DNA of 64,000 nucleotides from assembly GCF_051262515.1 (NCBI RefSeq), contig NZ_JBIMER010000006.1, positions 62,001-126,000 on the forward strand, in the 5' to 3' direction. The position numbers and the translations under genes are program-made. A model generated the notes under the pieces. That model was not told the DNA's origin. It saw only the letters and a program-made list of their open reading frames with translations, and ran no database searches. Positions within the stretch are counted from its first letter, which is position 1. Each line of letters begins with the position of its first letter. This DNA is from Arthrobacter_N sp051262515. GTDB taxonomy: Bacteria; Actinomycetota; Actinomycetes; Actinomycetales; Micrococcaceae. Positions 25,695-33,769 of this stretch are shown piece after piece.

Positions 25695-26885
25695 TCACGA
25701 TTCCCCGCTTCTGGCGTGTTGGAAGACCAGCGCTGCGGCGCCGAGGGCCTCGGCGCGGTCACCCAGCGACGACATGGCCACACGCGTGTTTTCGCCGACG
25801 ACCGGCACCGCGTGCCGCAGCAGGCCGCGGCGAACCGGCTCCAGAAGCAGTTCGCCGAGTTCCGCCAGCGGTCCACCCACGACGATGACCTCGGGATTGA
25901 GGAGGTTCGCGACGTTGCCCAGCGCGCGGCCGACGGCGGCACCCGCGTCCTCGAGCACGCGCAGCGTTGCGGAGTCGCCCTCGAGGGCGTTGCGGACGAT
26001 GTCGGCCGCCGTGCCGGGGGCGTCCCCGCCGCGACCCAGCAGCTCGATCATGGTGGTCGTCGAGGCGACCGTTTCCAGGCAACCGCGGTTGCCGCAGCGG
26101 CACACCTGCCCGTGCTCGTCGATGGTGGCGTGCCCGAGTTCGCCCGTGATGCCGACGTGCCCGTAGAACGGCAGGCCGTTGAGGATCAGGCCCGCGCCGA
26201 CGCCGGAGCCGATCTTCAGGAACACCAGGTTCTTGACCTGCCCGTGTTCGCCCCATGTCACCTCGGCCAACGCGCCCAGATTGGCGTCGTTGTCGACGAA
26301 TACCGGCATGCGCAGGGCGTGCTCGAGCCTTTCGAGGATGTTGATGCCGACCCATTCCGGCAGGATGGCTCCCTGGGCCACGGTGCCGGTGCGCCGGTCG
26401 ATCGGTCCGGGGATGCCGACCCCGGCGCCGACGACGGCGGAACGGTCCACCTTTGCCTCGTCGATCAGGCGCGATACGAGGGCCGTGGCGGCCTCGATGC
26501 CGTCCTCGGCCTGGTGCCCCAGGGGGAGGGCGACGGATTCCTCGGCGATGACCCGATGTCCCAGCGAGGCCAGGACCACGCGGAGGTGTCGTCGGCCGAA
26601 GTCCACGCCGACGGCGACGGTTCCCTTGCCGGAGAGTCGGACATTGAGCGCGCGCCGTCCGGAGCTGGTGGTTGGCTCCGTGGAGACCATTCCGTCGTCG
26701 ACCATGGTCTTGACGATGTTGGACACGGTGGCGCTCGAGAGGCCGGTGCTTCGGGACAGTTCGGCTTGTGTGGACGGGCCGCCGAGCAGGCACTCGATGA
26801 CGAGCTGCTGGTTGCGGTGGCGCAATGCCGACTGGGAGCCGGGATTGCTCCGGCGGGCCGCTGTGGTCGGCGTTGACGAAGGCAT
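25695..26885 (-). CDS. ROK-family transcriptional regulator
   Basis: A 396-residue ROK repressor. An N-terminal winged helix-turn-helix (about residues 20-75; STQAELSRSTGLSSATVSNIVKTMVDDG) is joined to a sugar-kinase-like domain with GVDFGRRHLRV and the zinc motif CRCGNRGCLE. It is the first gene of the operon with the MmsAB-ChvE importer, so it is the likely sugar-responsive repressor of that transporter and of itself (compare XylR and NagC). A possible -35 TTGACT lies upstream but no convincing -10 or palindromic operator was found. Confidence 0.9.
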   Translation of the reverse strand: MPSSTPTTAARRSNPGSQSALRHRNQQLVIECLLGGPSTQAELSRSTGLSSATVSNIVKTMVDDGMVSTEPTTSSGRRALNVRLSGKGTVAVGVDFGRRHLRVVLASLGHRVIAEESVALPLGHQAEDGIEAATALVSRLIDEAKVDRSAVVGAGVGIPGPIDRRTGTVAQGAILPEWVGINILERLEHALRMPVFVDNDANLGALAEVTWGEHGQVKNLVFLKIGSGVGAGLILNGLPFYGHVGITGELGHATIDEHGQVCRCGNRGCLETVASTTTMIELLGRGGDAPGTAADIVRNALEGDSATLRVLEDAGAAVGRALGNVANLLNPEVIVVGGPLAELGELLLEPVRRGLLRHAVPVVGENTRVAMSSLGDRAEALGAAALVFQHARSGES

Positions 26886-27109
26886 GACATGTAGCCTGCA
26901 TCACATTCGGCATTGAAGTCAAGAAGTAAGGGCAAAACTCGGCAAATTCGTTATCTGCGTTCGTAGGGTTTTCCCAAAGTCTGGTGGCGTCCACATCCGC
27001 CGACGGTTGCAGGCCCGTGCGTAGGACGCAGCTTCATGCGCGGTCCTGCGGGGCATGCATGAACCTGCCGGGGGGGTCCGGGGAAGGGGCGGGTGTTGCG
27101 CCAGGCGCC

Positions 27110-28579
27110 CTAGGGGAGGGGCCACTCGTGGACCGCGCCGGAATGGTGCATGTGCTCCCAGTACAGTCGAGTCATTTCCTGGAGTGCCTTGCGGCGGTCC
27201 AAGCCGTGTTGTTCCAATCTCCGCAGGGCTCCGACCTGCCAAGCGGCGCCGTTCTGCTCCGACCGGGCCCGCTCGCGCAATACTTCGAGGTAGCGGTTCG
27301 CGACCGGCTGGTCCACGGCCAGTTCGTCGAGCCCCTCGGCGGCCAGCGGCAGAAGGTGGCGGACGATCAGTTCCGTGACGGGTATGTCGCCGAGGCCGGG
27401 CCAGTACACGGTGGCGTCCAGCCCCTGCCGGGCACAGGCCAAGAAGTTGTCCGAGGCCGTCGAGAATGCCATCCGGGACCACAGTGGCCTATCCGCCGTC
27501 CGCAGCTTCCGGACCAGGCCGAAGAAGAAGGCCGCGTTGGCTACGGTGTCGATCACCGTGGGTCCGCCGGGCAGCAGCCGGTTCTCGAGCCGCAGGTTGG
27601 GCACGTCGTCGCCCGGATCGTAGATGGGGCGGTTCCAGCGGTAGACCGTGCCGTTGTGCAGACGCAGCTCGTGCAACTGCGGGGCCCCCGCGATGGTCGT
27701 CTCGGCCCGCCGGCGGGCAACCTCCGGAAGCAGCGCGGGGAAGTAGCGGACGTTCTCCTCGAACAGGTCGAAAATCGACGTGATCCAGCGCTCGCCGAAC
27801 CAGACCCGGGGCCGCACCCCCTGGTTCCGCATTTCGGGCGGCCGCGTGTCGATGGCCTGCTTGAAGACCTCGATCCGCGATTCCTGCCACAGTAGCTTCT
27901 CCATGAACACGGGCGAGTTGGCTGCCAGCGCCACCTGCGGTCCCGCGATGACTTGGGCCGCGTTCCACACGGGGGCGAATTCCGCGGGGGAGACCTGGAG
28001 GTGCAGCTGGACGGACGTGCAGGCGGCCTCCGGCGCGATGTTCGCGGCGTAGAAGCGCAGCCGCTCCTCCCCGAGGATGTCTATGAGGACGTCTTCGCCG
28101 CGCGCGGCCAGGACGGAGTGGTTCAGGGCGGCGTACCGTTTTCCGGCGCTCATCCACGCCTTGTCGCGGACCAGGTTCTCGCGCAGGGTCGGCAGGATGC
28201 CGATCATCAGGATTCCGGCGCCAGCGTTCTCGGCGCGCCTGTCGGCGCGGTTCAACTGGGCGCGGAGGCTCTCTTCGAGTTCGCGCAGGCCGTGTCCGGC
28301 GACGGAGAGCGCCGGGTGGTTGAGCTCGATGTTGAACGCGCCGATTTCCGTCTGGAACGCCGGGTCCGCGATCTGTTCCAGCACGGCGGCATTGCTCAGG
28401 GCCGGCGTGAAGTCGTCGTTGGCCAGGTTCAGCTCGAGCTCCAGGCCGATGGTCGCCGTGTCGGCGAAGCGGCAGTTGGAGAGGAGCCCCTCGAACGTCT
28501 CCAGGTTCTGCATGAGGCGTTCGCGGTAACGGGTCCGCTGCTCGCGGCTGAATGTCTTGGCGCTGACCTCGGCTCCCAT
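27110..28579 (-). CDS. Glutamate-cysteine ligase family (GCS2) carboxylate-amine ligase
   Basis: A 489-residue protein of the GCS2/carboxylate-amine ligase superfamily. The first active-site strand reads TIGLELELNLANDD (metal-binding glutamates), with IGAFNIELNHPAL, TSVQLHLQVSP and LRLENRLLPGGPTVID as further expected metal- and ATP-binding segments. Family members join glutamate to cysteine or other amines through an acyl phosphate. Actinobacteria that make mycothiol usually lack glutathione, so the product may be something else. ATG 28579 is supported by the match to the family start. The transcription unit is unclear; an MFS remnant lies upstream. Confidence 0.75.
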   Translation of the reverse strand: MGAEVSAKTFSREQRTRYRERLMQNLETFEGLLSNCRFADTATIGLELELNLANDDFTPALSNAAVLEQIADPAFQTEIGAFNIELNHPALSVAGHGLRELEESLRAQLNRADRRAENAGAGILMIGILPTLRENLVRDKAWMSAGKRYAALNHSVLAARGEDVLIDILGEERLRFYAANIAPEAACTSVQLHLQVSPAEFAPVWNAAQVIAGPQVALAANSPVFMEKLLWQESRIEVFKQAIDTRPPEMRNQGVRPRVWFGERWITSIFDLFEENVRYFPALLPEVARRRAETTIAGAPQLHELRLHNGTVYRWNRPIYDPGDDVPNLRLENRLLPGGPTVIDTVANAAFFFGLVRKLRTADRPLWSRMAFSTASDNFLACARQGLDATVYWPGLGDIPVTELIVRHLLPLAAEGLDELAVDQPVANRYLEVLRERARSEQNGAAWQVGALRRLEQHGLDRRKALQEMTRLYWEHMHHSGAVHEWPLP

Positions 28580-28617
28580 GGCTTGAGCGTACTGGCGAAC
28601 GAACGCGGCTGTATACG

Positions 28618-29315
28618 CTAGTCGGACGTCGGCCCGGGGGCCACGGCGAGGTCCGCGTGCGCCACTTCCGGCACCGGGGTTGCCGTCGGCCGCACTGCCG
28701 CGGGAATGCGTGTCGGTCCGGCAGCTCCCGGGCGTGCCACACGAGCTCCGTGCAGAACGGGGTTGGCCGCCGCCACGATCAAGGGGATGCCAGCGGCGAA
28801 GGGAACGACGCCGCCGAGAACCACCCACATCAGGGTCGAGGTTTGGCACGCCAGCCCGACGGCGAACAACGTGCTCCCGGCGACGATGGTCCGTTCGAAC
28901 CCGAGCCGGCGGATGACGGCGTCCGCGGCGAGTCCCGATGCGACGGAGGCGACCCCCTGGATGGCCACCATGACGGACAGGAACCCGACGGGCATGCCCA
29001 GCCCGGTGTCGACGGTGGCGAAAACCGTCGAATTGACCACGCCCCGCGGCCATGGCGAGCATGAACGCCAGCGCCGTCGCCCGGAGCCGCGGGTGGGCAT
29101 GGATGTGGGTGAAGCCCCCCGTCGTGCGCTGCCACCACGTCTCCTCCGCCGGGTCGTGGCGAACGGTTTCGTCGACCGGGACGAAGAGCAGCAGTGCCGC
29201 GCCCGCCAGGAAGCAGGCCGCCGTCGCCAAGACGACCGGCGCCATGCCCCACAGGCCGAACGCCGCCGCGCCGGCCGAGAGTCGGATGGGGTGTGGAGAA
29301 CGGCCGGGTGCGGCC
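28618..29315 (-). pseudogene. Frameshifted and truncated MFS transporter remnant
   Basis: The minus strand encodes the middle of an MFS protein in two frames. From about 29315 to 29040 it reads LSAGAAAFGLWGMAPVV through a loop with DETVRHDP to FMLAMAAG; from 29040 to 28618, in another frame, VVNSTVFATVDTGLG continues through helices with AADAVIRRLGFERTIV. The frames join if one base is removed from the CCCC run at 29042-29045, so the break is a +1 insertion (real or a sequencing error). The first half of the transporter is missing, and the C-terminus ends in a Pro/Ala tail. A decayed gene. Confidence 0.75.
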
Positions 29316-29324
29316 GACTTCCCC

Positions 29325-30404
29325 CTAGCGGTGGGTGCGCAGGTCGTTGTCGTAGCGCAGGCCGAGTTGGTTGCGGACCCCGTCCAGCAGTCGCATGGTG
29401 TTGACGGTGTCCGTCCACGGCATGGTGGGGCTCTCGAGCAGCCCGTCCTGGATGCAGCGGGTGGTCTCGCGCAATTCGTAGGTGTAGTTGTGGCCCACGG
29501 GTTCGAACTCCTCGAAGCGCGGCTCCGCCCCGATCTGATGCACCTCGATGCGCGAGGGGTTGTTCAGGGGAGCGGTGGCCCGGAGCCAGCCGCCGGTGCA
29601 GGCGATGGTGGCGTCTCGCGGGCCGGCGCCGACCAGGCTGCACATGAGCTGGGCCTGGCGTCCTCCGGAGTAGGTCAGCGTGAGGGACTCCTGGGGGTCC
29701 ACTCCGTCGTCGTTCAGGATGCCCGCGGCCTGGACCGACAGCGGAAACCCCAGCACACCCAGCGACCAGGTCAGGGGGTAGACGGCGAGGTCCAGGAGCG
29801 CCCCGCCGCCGGCGGCGGGATCCCACAGGCGCCACGCGCGGTCGTAGGCAGCGGGGAAGCCGAGGTCCGCGCGCACCCAGGCGACGTCTCCGATCTCCCC
29901 GGAGCGCACGATCGACAGGGCGCGGTGGACGGCCGGGAGGAACCGGGTCCAGACCGCCTCCATCAGGAACAGCCCGCGCTCGCCGGCCAGGCGCACCAGT
30001 TCCTCCGCCTCCGCCGCGTTGATGGTCAGCGATTTCTCGCACAAGACGTGTTTCCCCGCCTCCAGTGCGGCCCTCGCGACCTCGTAGTGCTGGCCGTGGG
30101 GCGTCGCGATATAGACAATTTCGACTTCCGGATCCGCGAACATCAGGTCGTAGGCTTTCGCCGCGCCGTCGTCGGAATAGGCCTTTGCCGCGCCGTGCCG
30201 TTCGGCGAAGGACTCGGCGCGCCCGCGGTCGCGCGAGCTGACCGCGTGCAGCTCGGAATCCTCGAGGAGGACGAGGTCGTCGACCACCCTGTCGGCGATG
30301 CGCCCGGTGGATACGACTCCCCAGCGGAGCGTCCGTCCGGTCGCGCGGAGGGGGGACGGGGCGCCCGGGGTCGCGCACGGGGGAAGGGGTATGAACTCGG
30401 CCAT
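29325..30404 (-). CDS. Gfo/Idh/MocA family NAD(P)-dependent oxidoreductase
   Basis: A 359-residue dehydrogenase. The Rossmann domain has WGVVSTGRIADRVVDDL (dinucleotide loop) and the family motif AGKHVLCEKSLTINAAEA, with the EKS lysine; the substrate domain includes GGGALLDLAVYPL, with the usual catalytic histidine position replaced by Y/L. This type resembles dimeric dihydrodiol / D-xylose dehydrogenases. An extended N-terminus (about 25 residues rich in Pro) precedes the fold; an internal start is possible. Its stop lies close to the MFS remnant. Substrate unknown, probably a sugar or polyol. Confidence 0.8.
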   Translation of the reverse strand: MAEFIPLPPCATPGAPSPLRATGRTLRWGVVSTGRIADRVVDDLVLLEDSELHAVSSRDRGRAESFAERHGAAKAYSDDGAAKAYDLMFADPEVEIVYIATPHGQHYEVARAALEAGKHVLCEKSLTINAAEAEELVRLAGERGLFLMEAVWTRFLPAVHRALSIVRSGEIGDVAWVRADLGFPAAYDRAWRLWDPAAGGGALLDLAVYPLTWSLGVLGFPLSVQAAGILNDDGVDPQESLTLTYSGGRQAQLMCSLVGAGPRDATIACTGGWLRATAPLNNPSRIEVHQIGAEPRFEEFEPVGHNYTYELRETTRCIQDGLLESPTMPWTDTVNTMRLLDGVRNQLGLRYDNDLRTHR

Positions 30405-30469
30405 GAGCCCAGTTTTCCACAGCGCGGCCGTCGAATGGCCGCGAAGCGGAAAATGACCCCCTTCTCGAC

Positions 30470-30600
30470 TTGACGAACCCCGTCAAAGTACGACTATGAT
30501 TGTGCTGTGGGTTGATCGCATGCGGTTGCTCCTCGGGTTGAACGGGCCGGAGGCGCAGCACTTAAACGGTCCCCGTCTTAGGCGACGGGGGCCGTTCTTG
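30470..30600 (+). ncRNA. Candidate small RNA unit: promoter, structured body, terminator
   Basis: TTGACG (30470-30475) and TATGAT (30495-30500, spacing 19) precede a stretch with a closing stem GTGCTG (30502-30507)/CAGCAC (30556-30561), an inner CTCC/GGAG stem, and a terminator-like hairpin at 30565-30596. No plus-strand gene follows, so a transcript of about 95 nt would be free-standing. A palindrome TTGAC-N7-GTCAA (30470-30486) overlaps the -35. It does not match the conserved loop of SRP RNA. The hairpin could simply end the carbonic anhydrase gene on the other strand. Confidence 0.35.
30565..30596. terminator. Terminator hairpin after the carbonic anhydrase gene
   Basis: AACGGTCCCCGTC (30565-30577) pairs with GACGGGGGCCGTT (30584-30596), one wobble, 6-nt loop. 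On the minus strand TTTAAG follows; on the plus strand CTTGTG. It can serve the minus-strand gene ending at 30614 and possibly a plus-strand small RNA. Confidence 0.65.
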
Positions 30601-30613
30601 TGTCCACGGACAA

Positions 30614-31141
30614 TTAGGGTTGATCGGCCGTCGCTTCACGGTGTTTGCGTGCGAGCTCCAGGTACGTGGAGGCGTTGGTCTTGAGCGACTCGATCTCCTC
30701 GGGGGAAAGTGCGCGGCGGACCTTGGCCGGCACGCCGGCCACCAGGGAGCCGGGCGGAACCTCCATCGCCTCGAGCACCAGCGCGCCGGCGGCCACGAGG
30801 GAGTTCGCGCCGATGACCGCCCCGTTCATGATCGTCGCGCGCATGCCCACCAGGCAGTCGTCTCCGATGGTGCATCCGTGGATCACCGCGGAATGCCCCA
30901 CGGAAACGCGTTCGCCCACTGTGCAGGGCATTCCCGCGTCGGCGTGCACCACAACATTGTCCTGGAGGTTCGTTCCCTCTCCAATGCGGATCGCGTCCGA
31001 GTCGCCCCGGACCGATACGCCATAGAACGCGCTGGATCCGCGGCCGAGAACCACGTCGCCGGAGAGGGTCGCGGTGGGCGCGACGAACGTGTTGTCCGCG
31101 ATTTCGGGGGTCTTGCCGTCGATGGTGATGATGTGTGCCAT
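30614..31141 (-). CDS. Gamma-class carbonic anhydrase-like hexapeptide-repeat protein
   Basis: A 175-residue left-handed beta-helix protein of the gamma-CA/YrdA/PaaY type. Hexapeptide repeats run from about residue 18 to 135. The three zinc-binding histidines expected for the family are seen in VVVHAD and GHSAVIHG, and the GDSDAIRIGEGTNLQDN segment is typical. It follows purU by 9 nt, so the two are one operon. Many members are active only in some hosts or bind metal without known activity, so carbonic anhydrase function is likely but not certain. Confidence 0.85.
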   Translation of the reverse strand: MAHIITIDGKTPEIADNTFVAPTATLSGDVVLGRGSSAFYGVSVRGDSDAIRIGEGTNLQDNVVVHADAGMPCTVGERVSVGHSAVIHGCTIGDDCLVGMRATIMNGAVIGANSLVAAGALVLEAMEVPPGSLVAGVPAKVRRALSPEEIESLKTNASTYLELARKHREATADQP

Positions 31142-31150
31142 GGCATCACC

Positions 31151-32002
31151 CTAGGCGAAGACGACCGTCCTTTGTCCGTCGCGCATAACGCGGCGCTGCG
31201 CGTGCCACTGGACGGCGCGGACCAGCGTGCGGCCCTCGACGTCGCGACCCATGGACACGAACTGTTCGGGGGTCCCGGCATGGTTGACCCGGATGACCTC
31301 CTGCTCGATGATCGGTCCCTCGTCGAGGTCTGCGGTCACGTAGTGCGCCGTCGCCCCGATCAGCTTCACGCCGCGCGCGTGCGCCTGGTGATAGGGCCGG
31401 GCGCCCTTGAACGAGGGCAGGAACGAGTGGTGGATGTTGATGGCCCGGCCGGACAACGCGCGGCACAGGTCGTCGCTGAGGATCTGCATGTAGCGCGCCA
31501 GGACCACCAGCTCGACGTCGTGCTCGGCCATCAACTCCAGAAGGCGGGCCTCGGCGTCGGCCTTGGTCGACGAGGTGACCGGAACGTGCTCGAAGGGGAC
31601 GCCGTAGAAATCCGCCAGCGGGCGCAGGTCCGGGTGGTTGGACACGATCACCGGCACATGGATGGGCAGGGAGCCGCTGCGCTGCTTGAACAGCAAGTCG
31701 TTCAGCGCGTGCCCCTCCTTGGAGCACATGACGAGCGTGCGCAGGGGCCGGCTCGCCGGGTGGACCCCCAGGTCCATGCCGAAGGCGGACGACACCGGCG
31801 CCAGCGAGGCGCTCAAGCGCCCCTGGCCGTCCGCGGTGGCGACGGCAACACGCATGAAGAACGTGCCGGTCTCGCTGCTCTCGAACTGCTGGGATTCCGT
31901 GATGTTGCAACCCGCCTCCAGCAGGGCGCCGGACACGGCATGCACGATTCCCGGCCGGTCGGCACAGGAGAGGGACACGGTGAAATGCTCGGTGGTGGTC
32001 AC
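31151..32002 (-). CDS. purU: Formyltetrahydrofolate deformylase
   Basis: A 283-residue enzyme hydrolysing 10-formyl-THF to formate and THF, balancing one-carbon pools. An N-terminal ACT domain (FTVSLSCADRPGIVHAVSGALLEAGCNI) is followed by a formyltransferase fold with INIHHSFLPSFKGARPYHQAHARGVKLIGATAHYVTADLDEGPII, holding the N/H/D catalytic residues. It diverges from the ZTP-riboswitch-glyA-folD unit, sharing a 315-bp intergenic region, and is followed by the gamma-CA gene. Confidence 0.95.
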   Translation of the reverse strand: MTTTEHFTVSLSCADRPGIVHAVSGALLEAGCNITESQQFESSETGTFFMRVAVATADGQGRLSASLAPVSSAFGMDLGVHPASRPLRTLVMCSKEGHALNDLLFKQRSGSLPIHVPVIVSNHPDLRPLADFYGVPFEHVPVTSSTKADAEARLLELMAEHDVELVVLARYMQILSDDLCRALSGRAINIHHSFLPSFKGARPYHQAHARGVKLIGATAHYVTADLDEGPIIEQEVIRVNHAGTPEQFVSMGRDVEGRTLVRAVQWHAQRRVMRDGQRTVVFA

Positions 32003-32069
32003 CGGAAAACCATACCGCCAGCCGGCGAAGCCCGCGGCCGCGCGAGGTCGCCCGAGCGGGCCACTCCGC

Positions 32070-32107
32070 GGATCATTGAAGGTTTAATTCATAGTCGTCA
32101 ATGATCC
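32070..32107. promoter_or_regulatory. Perfect inverted repeat between purU and the glyA leader
   Basis: GGATCATTGA (32070-32079) and TCAATGATCC (32098-32107) are exact complements separated by 18 AT-rich bases. The spacer holds possible promoter elements in both directions (TTGACG on the minus strand). It could be an operator for the divergent one-carbon genes or, less likely, a hairpin. Confidence 0.45.
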
Positions 32108-32151
32108 CGGATCCGCGCGTATTCCTTGCCCACCGCGACGCGACGGTCGGC

Positions 32152-32157
32152 TAGCAT
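32152..32157 (+). promoter_or_regulatory. -10 element TAGCAT for the riboswitch-glyA transcript
   Basis: TAGCAT ends just before the first base of the riboswitch fold, placing the transcription start about 32164. No good -35 is visible. Confidence 0.45.
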
Positions 32158-32160
32158 TGA

Positions 32161-32244
32161 TCGCGTTGCGACTGGCGTTGGGTGGAAGACCACCGGGGAG
32201 CAGCAAGAGAGACGACCACGGACCGCGCGCCTGGGCCCAAGGTC
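32161..32244 (+). ncRNA. ZTP riboswitch (pfl motif) upstream of glyA
   Basis: The leader carries the conserved blocks of the ZTP/ZMP riboswitch in order: GCGACTGGCG, then a GGTGG-AAGA-CCACC hairpin with the following GGGGAGC, a variable linker, and CGCGCCTGGGC, which forms the pseudoknot side. The class senses ZMP/ZTP, which builds up when 10-formyl-THF is scarce and PurH stalls, and turns on one-carbon genes. CAAGGTC near the 3' edge can pair with GACCTTG about 30 nt downstream, which may form the expression platform. The glyA start lies about 75 nt further on. Confidence 0.85.
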
Positions 32245-32317
32245 ATGTGTTCGAAGCGTGAGCCGAGAACTCGACCTTGCCCCAGACAACCCACTTTCCC
32301 GCTTCAGGAGATCACCC

Positions 32318-33607
32318 GTGACCCACGAGAACACCGTCACCAACCAGGCCCTGGCCGACGTCGACCCCGAGATCGCTGCCGTTCTGGACGCCGAGCTCGG
32401 ACGCCAGCGCAACACGCTGGAGATGATCGCCTCGGAGAACTTCGCCCCGCGGGCCGTACTCGAGGCCCAGGGCTCCGTCCTGACGAACAAGTACGCCGAG
32501 GGATACCCCGGACGCCGCTACTACGGCGGTTGCGAGCACGTCGACGTGGCCGAGAACCTGGCCATCGAGCGAGTCAAGGAACTCTTCGGAGCGAGTTTCG
32601 CCAATGTCCAGCCGCACTCCGGGGCCTCGGCCAACGCCGCGGCACTCTCGGCGATGATCAAGCCAGGCGACAAGATCCTCGGCCTGTCGCTGGCGCACGG
32701 CGGGCACCTGACCCACGGCATGAGATTAAACTTCTCCGGCAAGCTCTACAAGGTCGCGGCCTACGAGGTCGATCCGGAGACGTTCCGCGTCGACATGGAC
32801 AAGCTGCGCGCGCAGGCCGTTGCGGAGAAGCCGCAGGTCATCATCGCCGGTTGGTCCGCCTACCCGCGCCAGCTCGATTTCGCGCGGTTCCGCGCGATCG
32901 CCGACGAGGTCGGTGCGAAGCTGTGGGTCGACATGGCCCACTTCGCCGGTCTGGTCGCCGCCGGGCTGCATCCGAGCCCGATGCCATACGCCGACGTCGT
33001 CACCTCCACCGTGCACAAGACGCTCGCAGGACCCCGTTCGGGCCTGATCCTGACGAACGATGCCGACCTCGCCAAGAAGATCAACTCCAACGTCTTCCCC
33101 GGCCACCAGGGCGGGCCGCTGATGCACGCCATCGCGGCCAAGGCCGTCGCCTTCAAGATCGCGGGCTCGGCCGAGTTCAAGGAACGCCAGGAACGCACCC
33201 TGGAAGGCGCGCGCATCCTCGCCGAGCGCCTGACGGAGGCGGACGTCGCGGACCGCGGCGTCTCGGTTCTGACCGGCGGCACGGATGTCCACCTGGTGCT
33301 CGTGGACCTGCGCGACTCCGAACTCGACGGCCAGCAGGCCGAGGACCTCCTGCATTCCGTGGGCATCACCGTCAACCGCAACTCGGTGCCGTTCGATCCC
33401 CGGCCGCCGATGGTCACCTCCGGTCTGCGGATCGGCACGCCGGCCCTGGCCACCCGTGGATTCGGGGCGCCGGAGTTCACCGAGGTCGCCGAGATCATCG
33501 CGTCCGCCCTGCGCGACGGGGCCGCGGCGAACCTCGACGATCTGCGCGCCCGGGTCGAAAAGCTGGCGACCGGGCTACCGCTGTACCAGGGTCTGGAGCA
33601 GTGGTAG
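32318..33607 (+). CDS. glyA: Serine hydroxymethyltransferase
   Basis: A 429-residue PLP enzyme interconverting serine plus THF with glycine plus 5,10-methylene-THF. Motifs: LEMIASENFAPRAVLEAQGS, YAEGYPGRRYYGGCEHVD, VDMAHFAGLVAAGLHP, and STVHKTLAGPRSG with the PLP lysine K234. The lysine motif departs slightly from the usual TTTHKTLRGPR. GTG 32318 is preceded by CAGGAG with 6 nt spacing and fits the family start. Expression is under the ZTP riboswitch; folD follows after 162 nt. Confidence 0.95.
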   Translation: MTHENTVTNQALADVDPEIAAVLDAELGRQRNTLEMIASENFAPRAVLEAQGSVLTNKYAEGYPGRRYYGGCEHVDVAENLAIERVKELFGASFANVQPHSGASANAAALSAMIKPGDKILGLSLAHGGHLTHGMRLNFSGKLYKVAAYEVDPETFRVDMDKLRAQAVAEKPQVIIAGWSAYPRQLDFARFRAIADEVGAKLWVDMAHFAGLVAAGLHPSPMPYADVVTSTVHKTLAGPRSGLILTNDADLAKKINSNVFPGHQGGPLMHAIAAKAVAFKIAGSAEFKERQERTLEGARILAERLTEADVADRGVSVLTGGTDVHLVLVDLRDSELDGQQAEDLLHSVGITVNRNSVPFDPRPPMVTSGLRIGTPALATRGFGAPEFTEVAEIIASALRDGAAANLDDLRARVEKLATGLPLYQGLEQW

Positions 33608-33768
33608 CTGATCCAGGCGCTGCCGGCGATGCGGATTTGCCCGCGGGCGCCTTGGCTTCCGCTGCGGCCGCATCCGACGAATTCGACATCCCCGCGGCGG
33701 AGTGCTGTTTTACAGGCTGCTGCGAACGCGGGAAAGCCTTCCTACTAGAACAGGAGTTGAACACCTAA
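33601..33768 (+). CDS. Possible small ORF with CCx3CC motif between glyA and folD
   Basis: An open frame of 55 codons begins at a GTG overlapping the end of glyA and stops with TAA one base before the folD ATG. The product is acidic and ends with AECCFTGCCERGKAF, a double-cysteine pattern. The frame fills the gap exactly and its end carries the CAGGAG used by folD, which would suit translational coupling. Against it, third-position GC is much lower than in the neighbours, and rarer codons (TGT TTT ACA, CTA CTA) appear. Treat as tentative. Confidence 0.3.
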   Translation: MVADPGAAGDADLPAGALASAAAASDEFDIPAAECCFTGCCERGKAFLLEQELNT

Positions 33769-33769
33769 C

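Noticed and set aside
27110..29245. A single 711-codon fusion of MFS and glutamate-cysteine ligase
   Set aside because: The upstream part is only an MFS fragment in one of two frames, followed by noise; the ligase has its own ATG at 28579 and a normal N-terminus.
30502..30600. Signal recognition particle RNA
   Set aside because: The conserved GTCAGG and GGAAGG-AGCA loop sequences are absent.
30496..30684. 62-codon frame starting in the possible small RNA
   Set aside because: It runs through the terminator hairpin and into the end of the carbonic anhydrase gene on the other strand; no ribosome site.
32126..32317. Longer glyA protein starting at 32126
   Set aside because: This region is the promoter and ZTP riboswitch; the GTG at 32318 has a good ribosome site and the family start.
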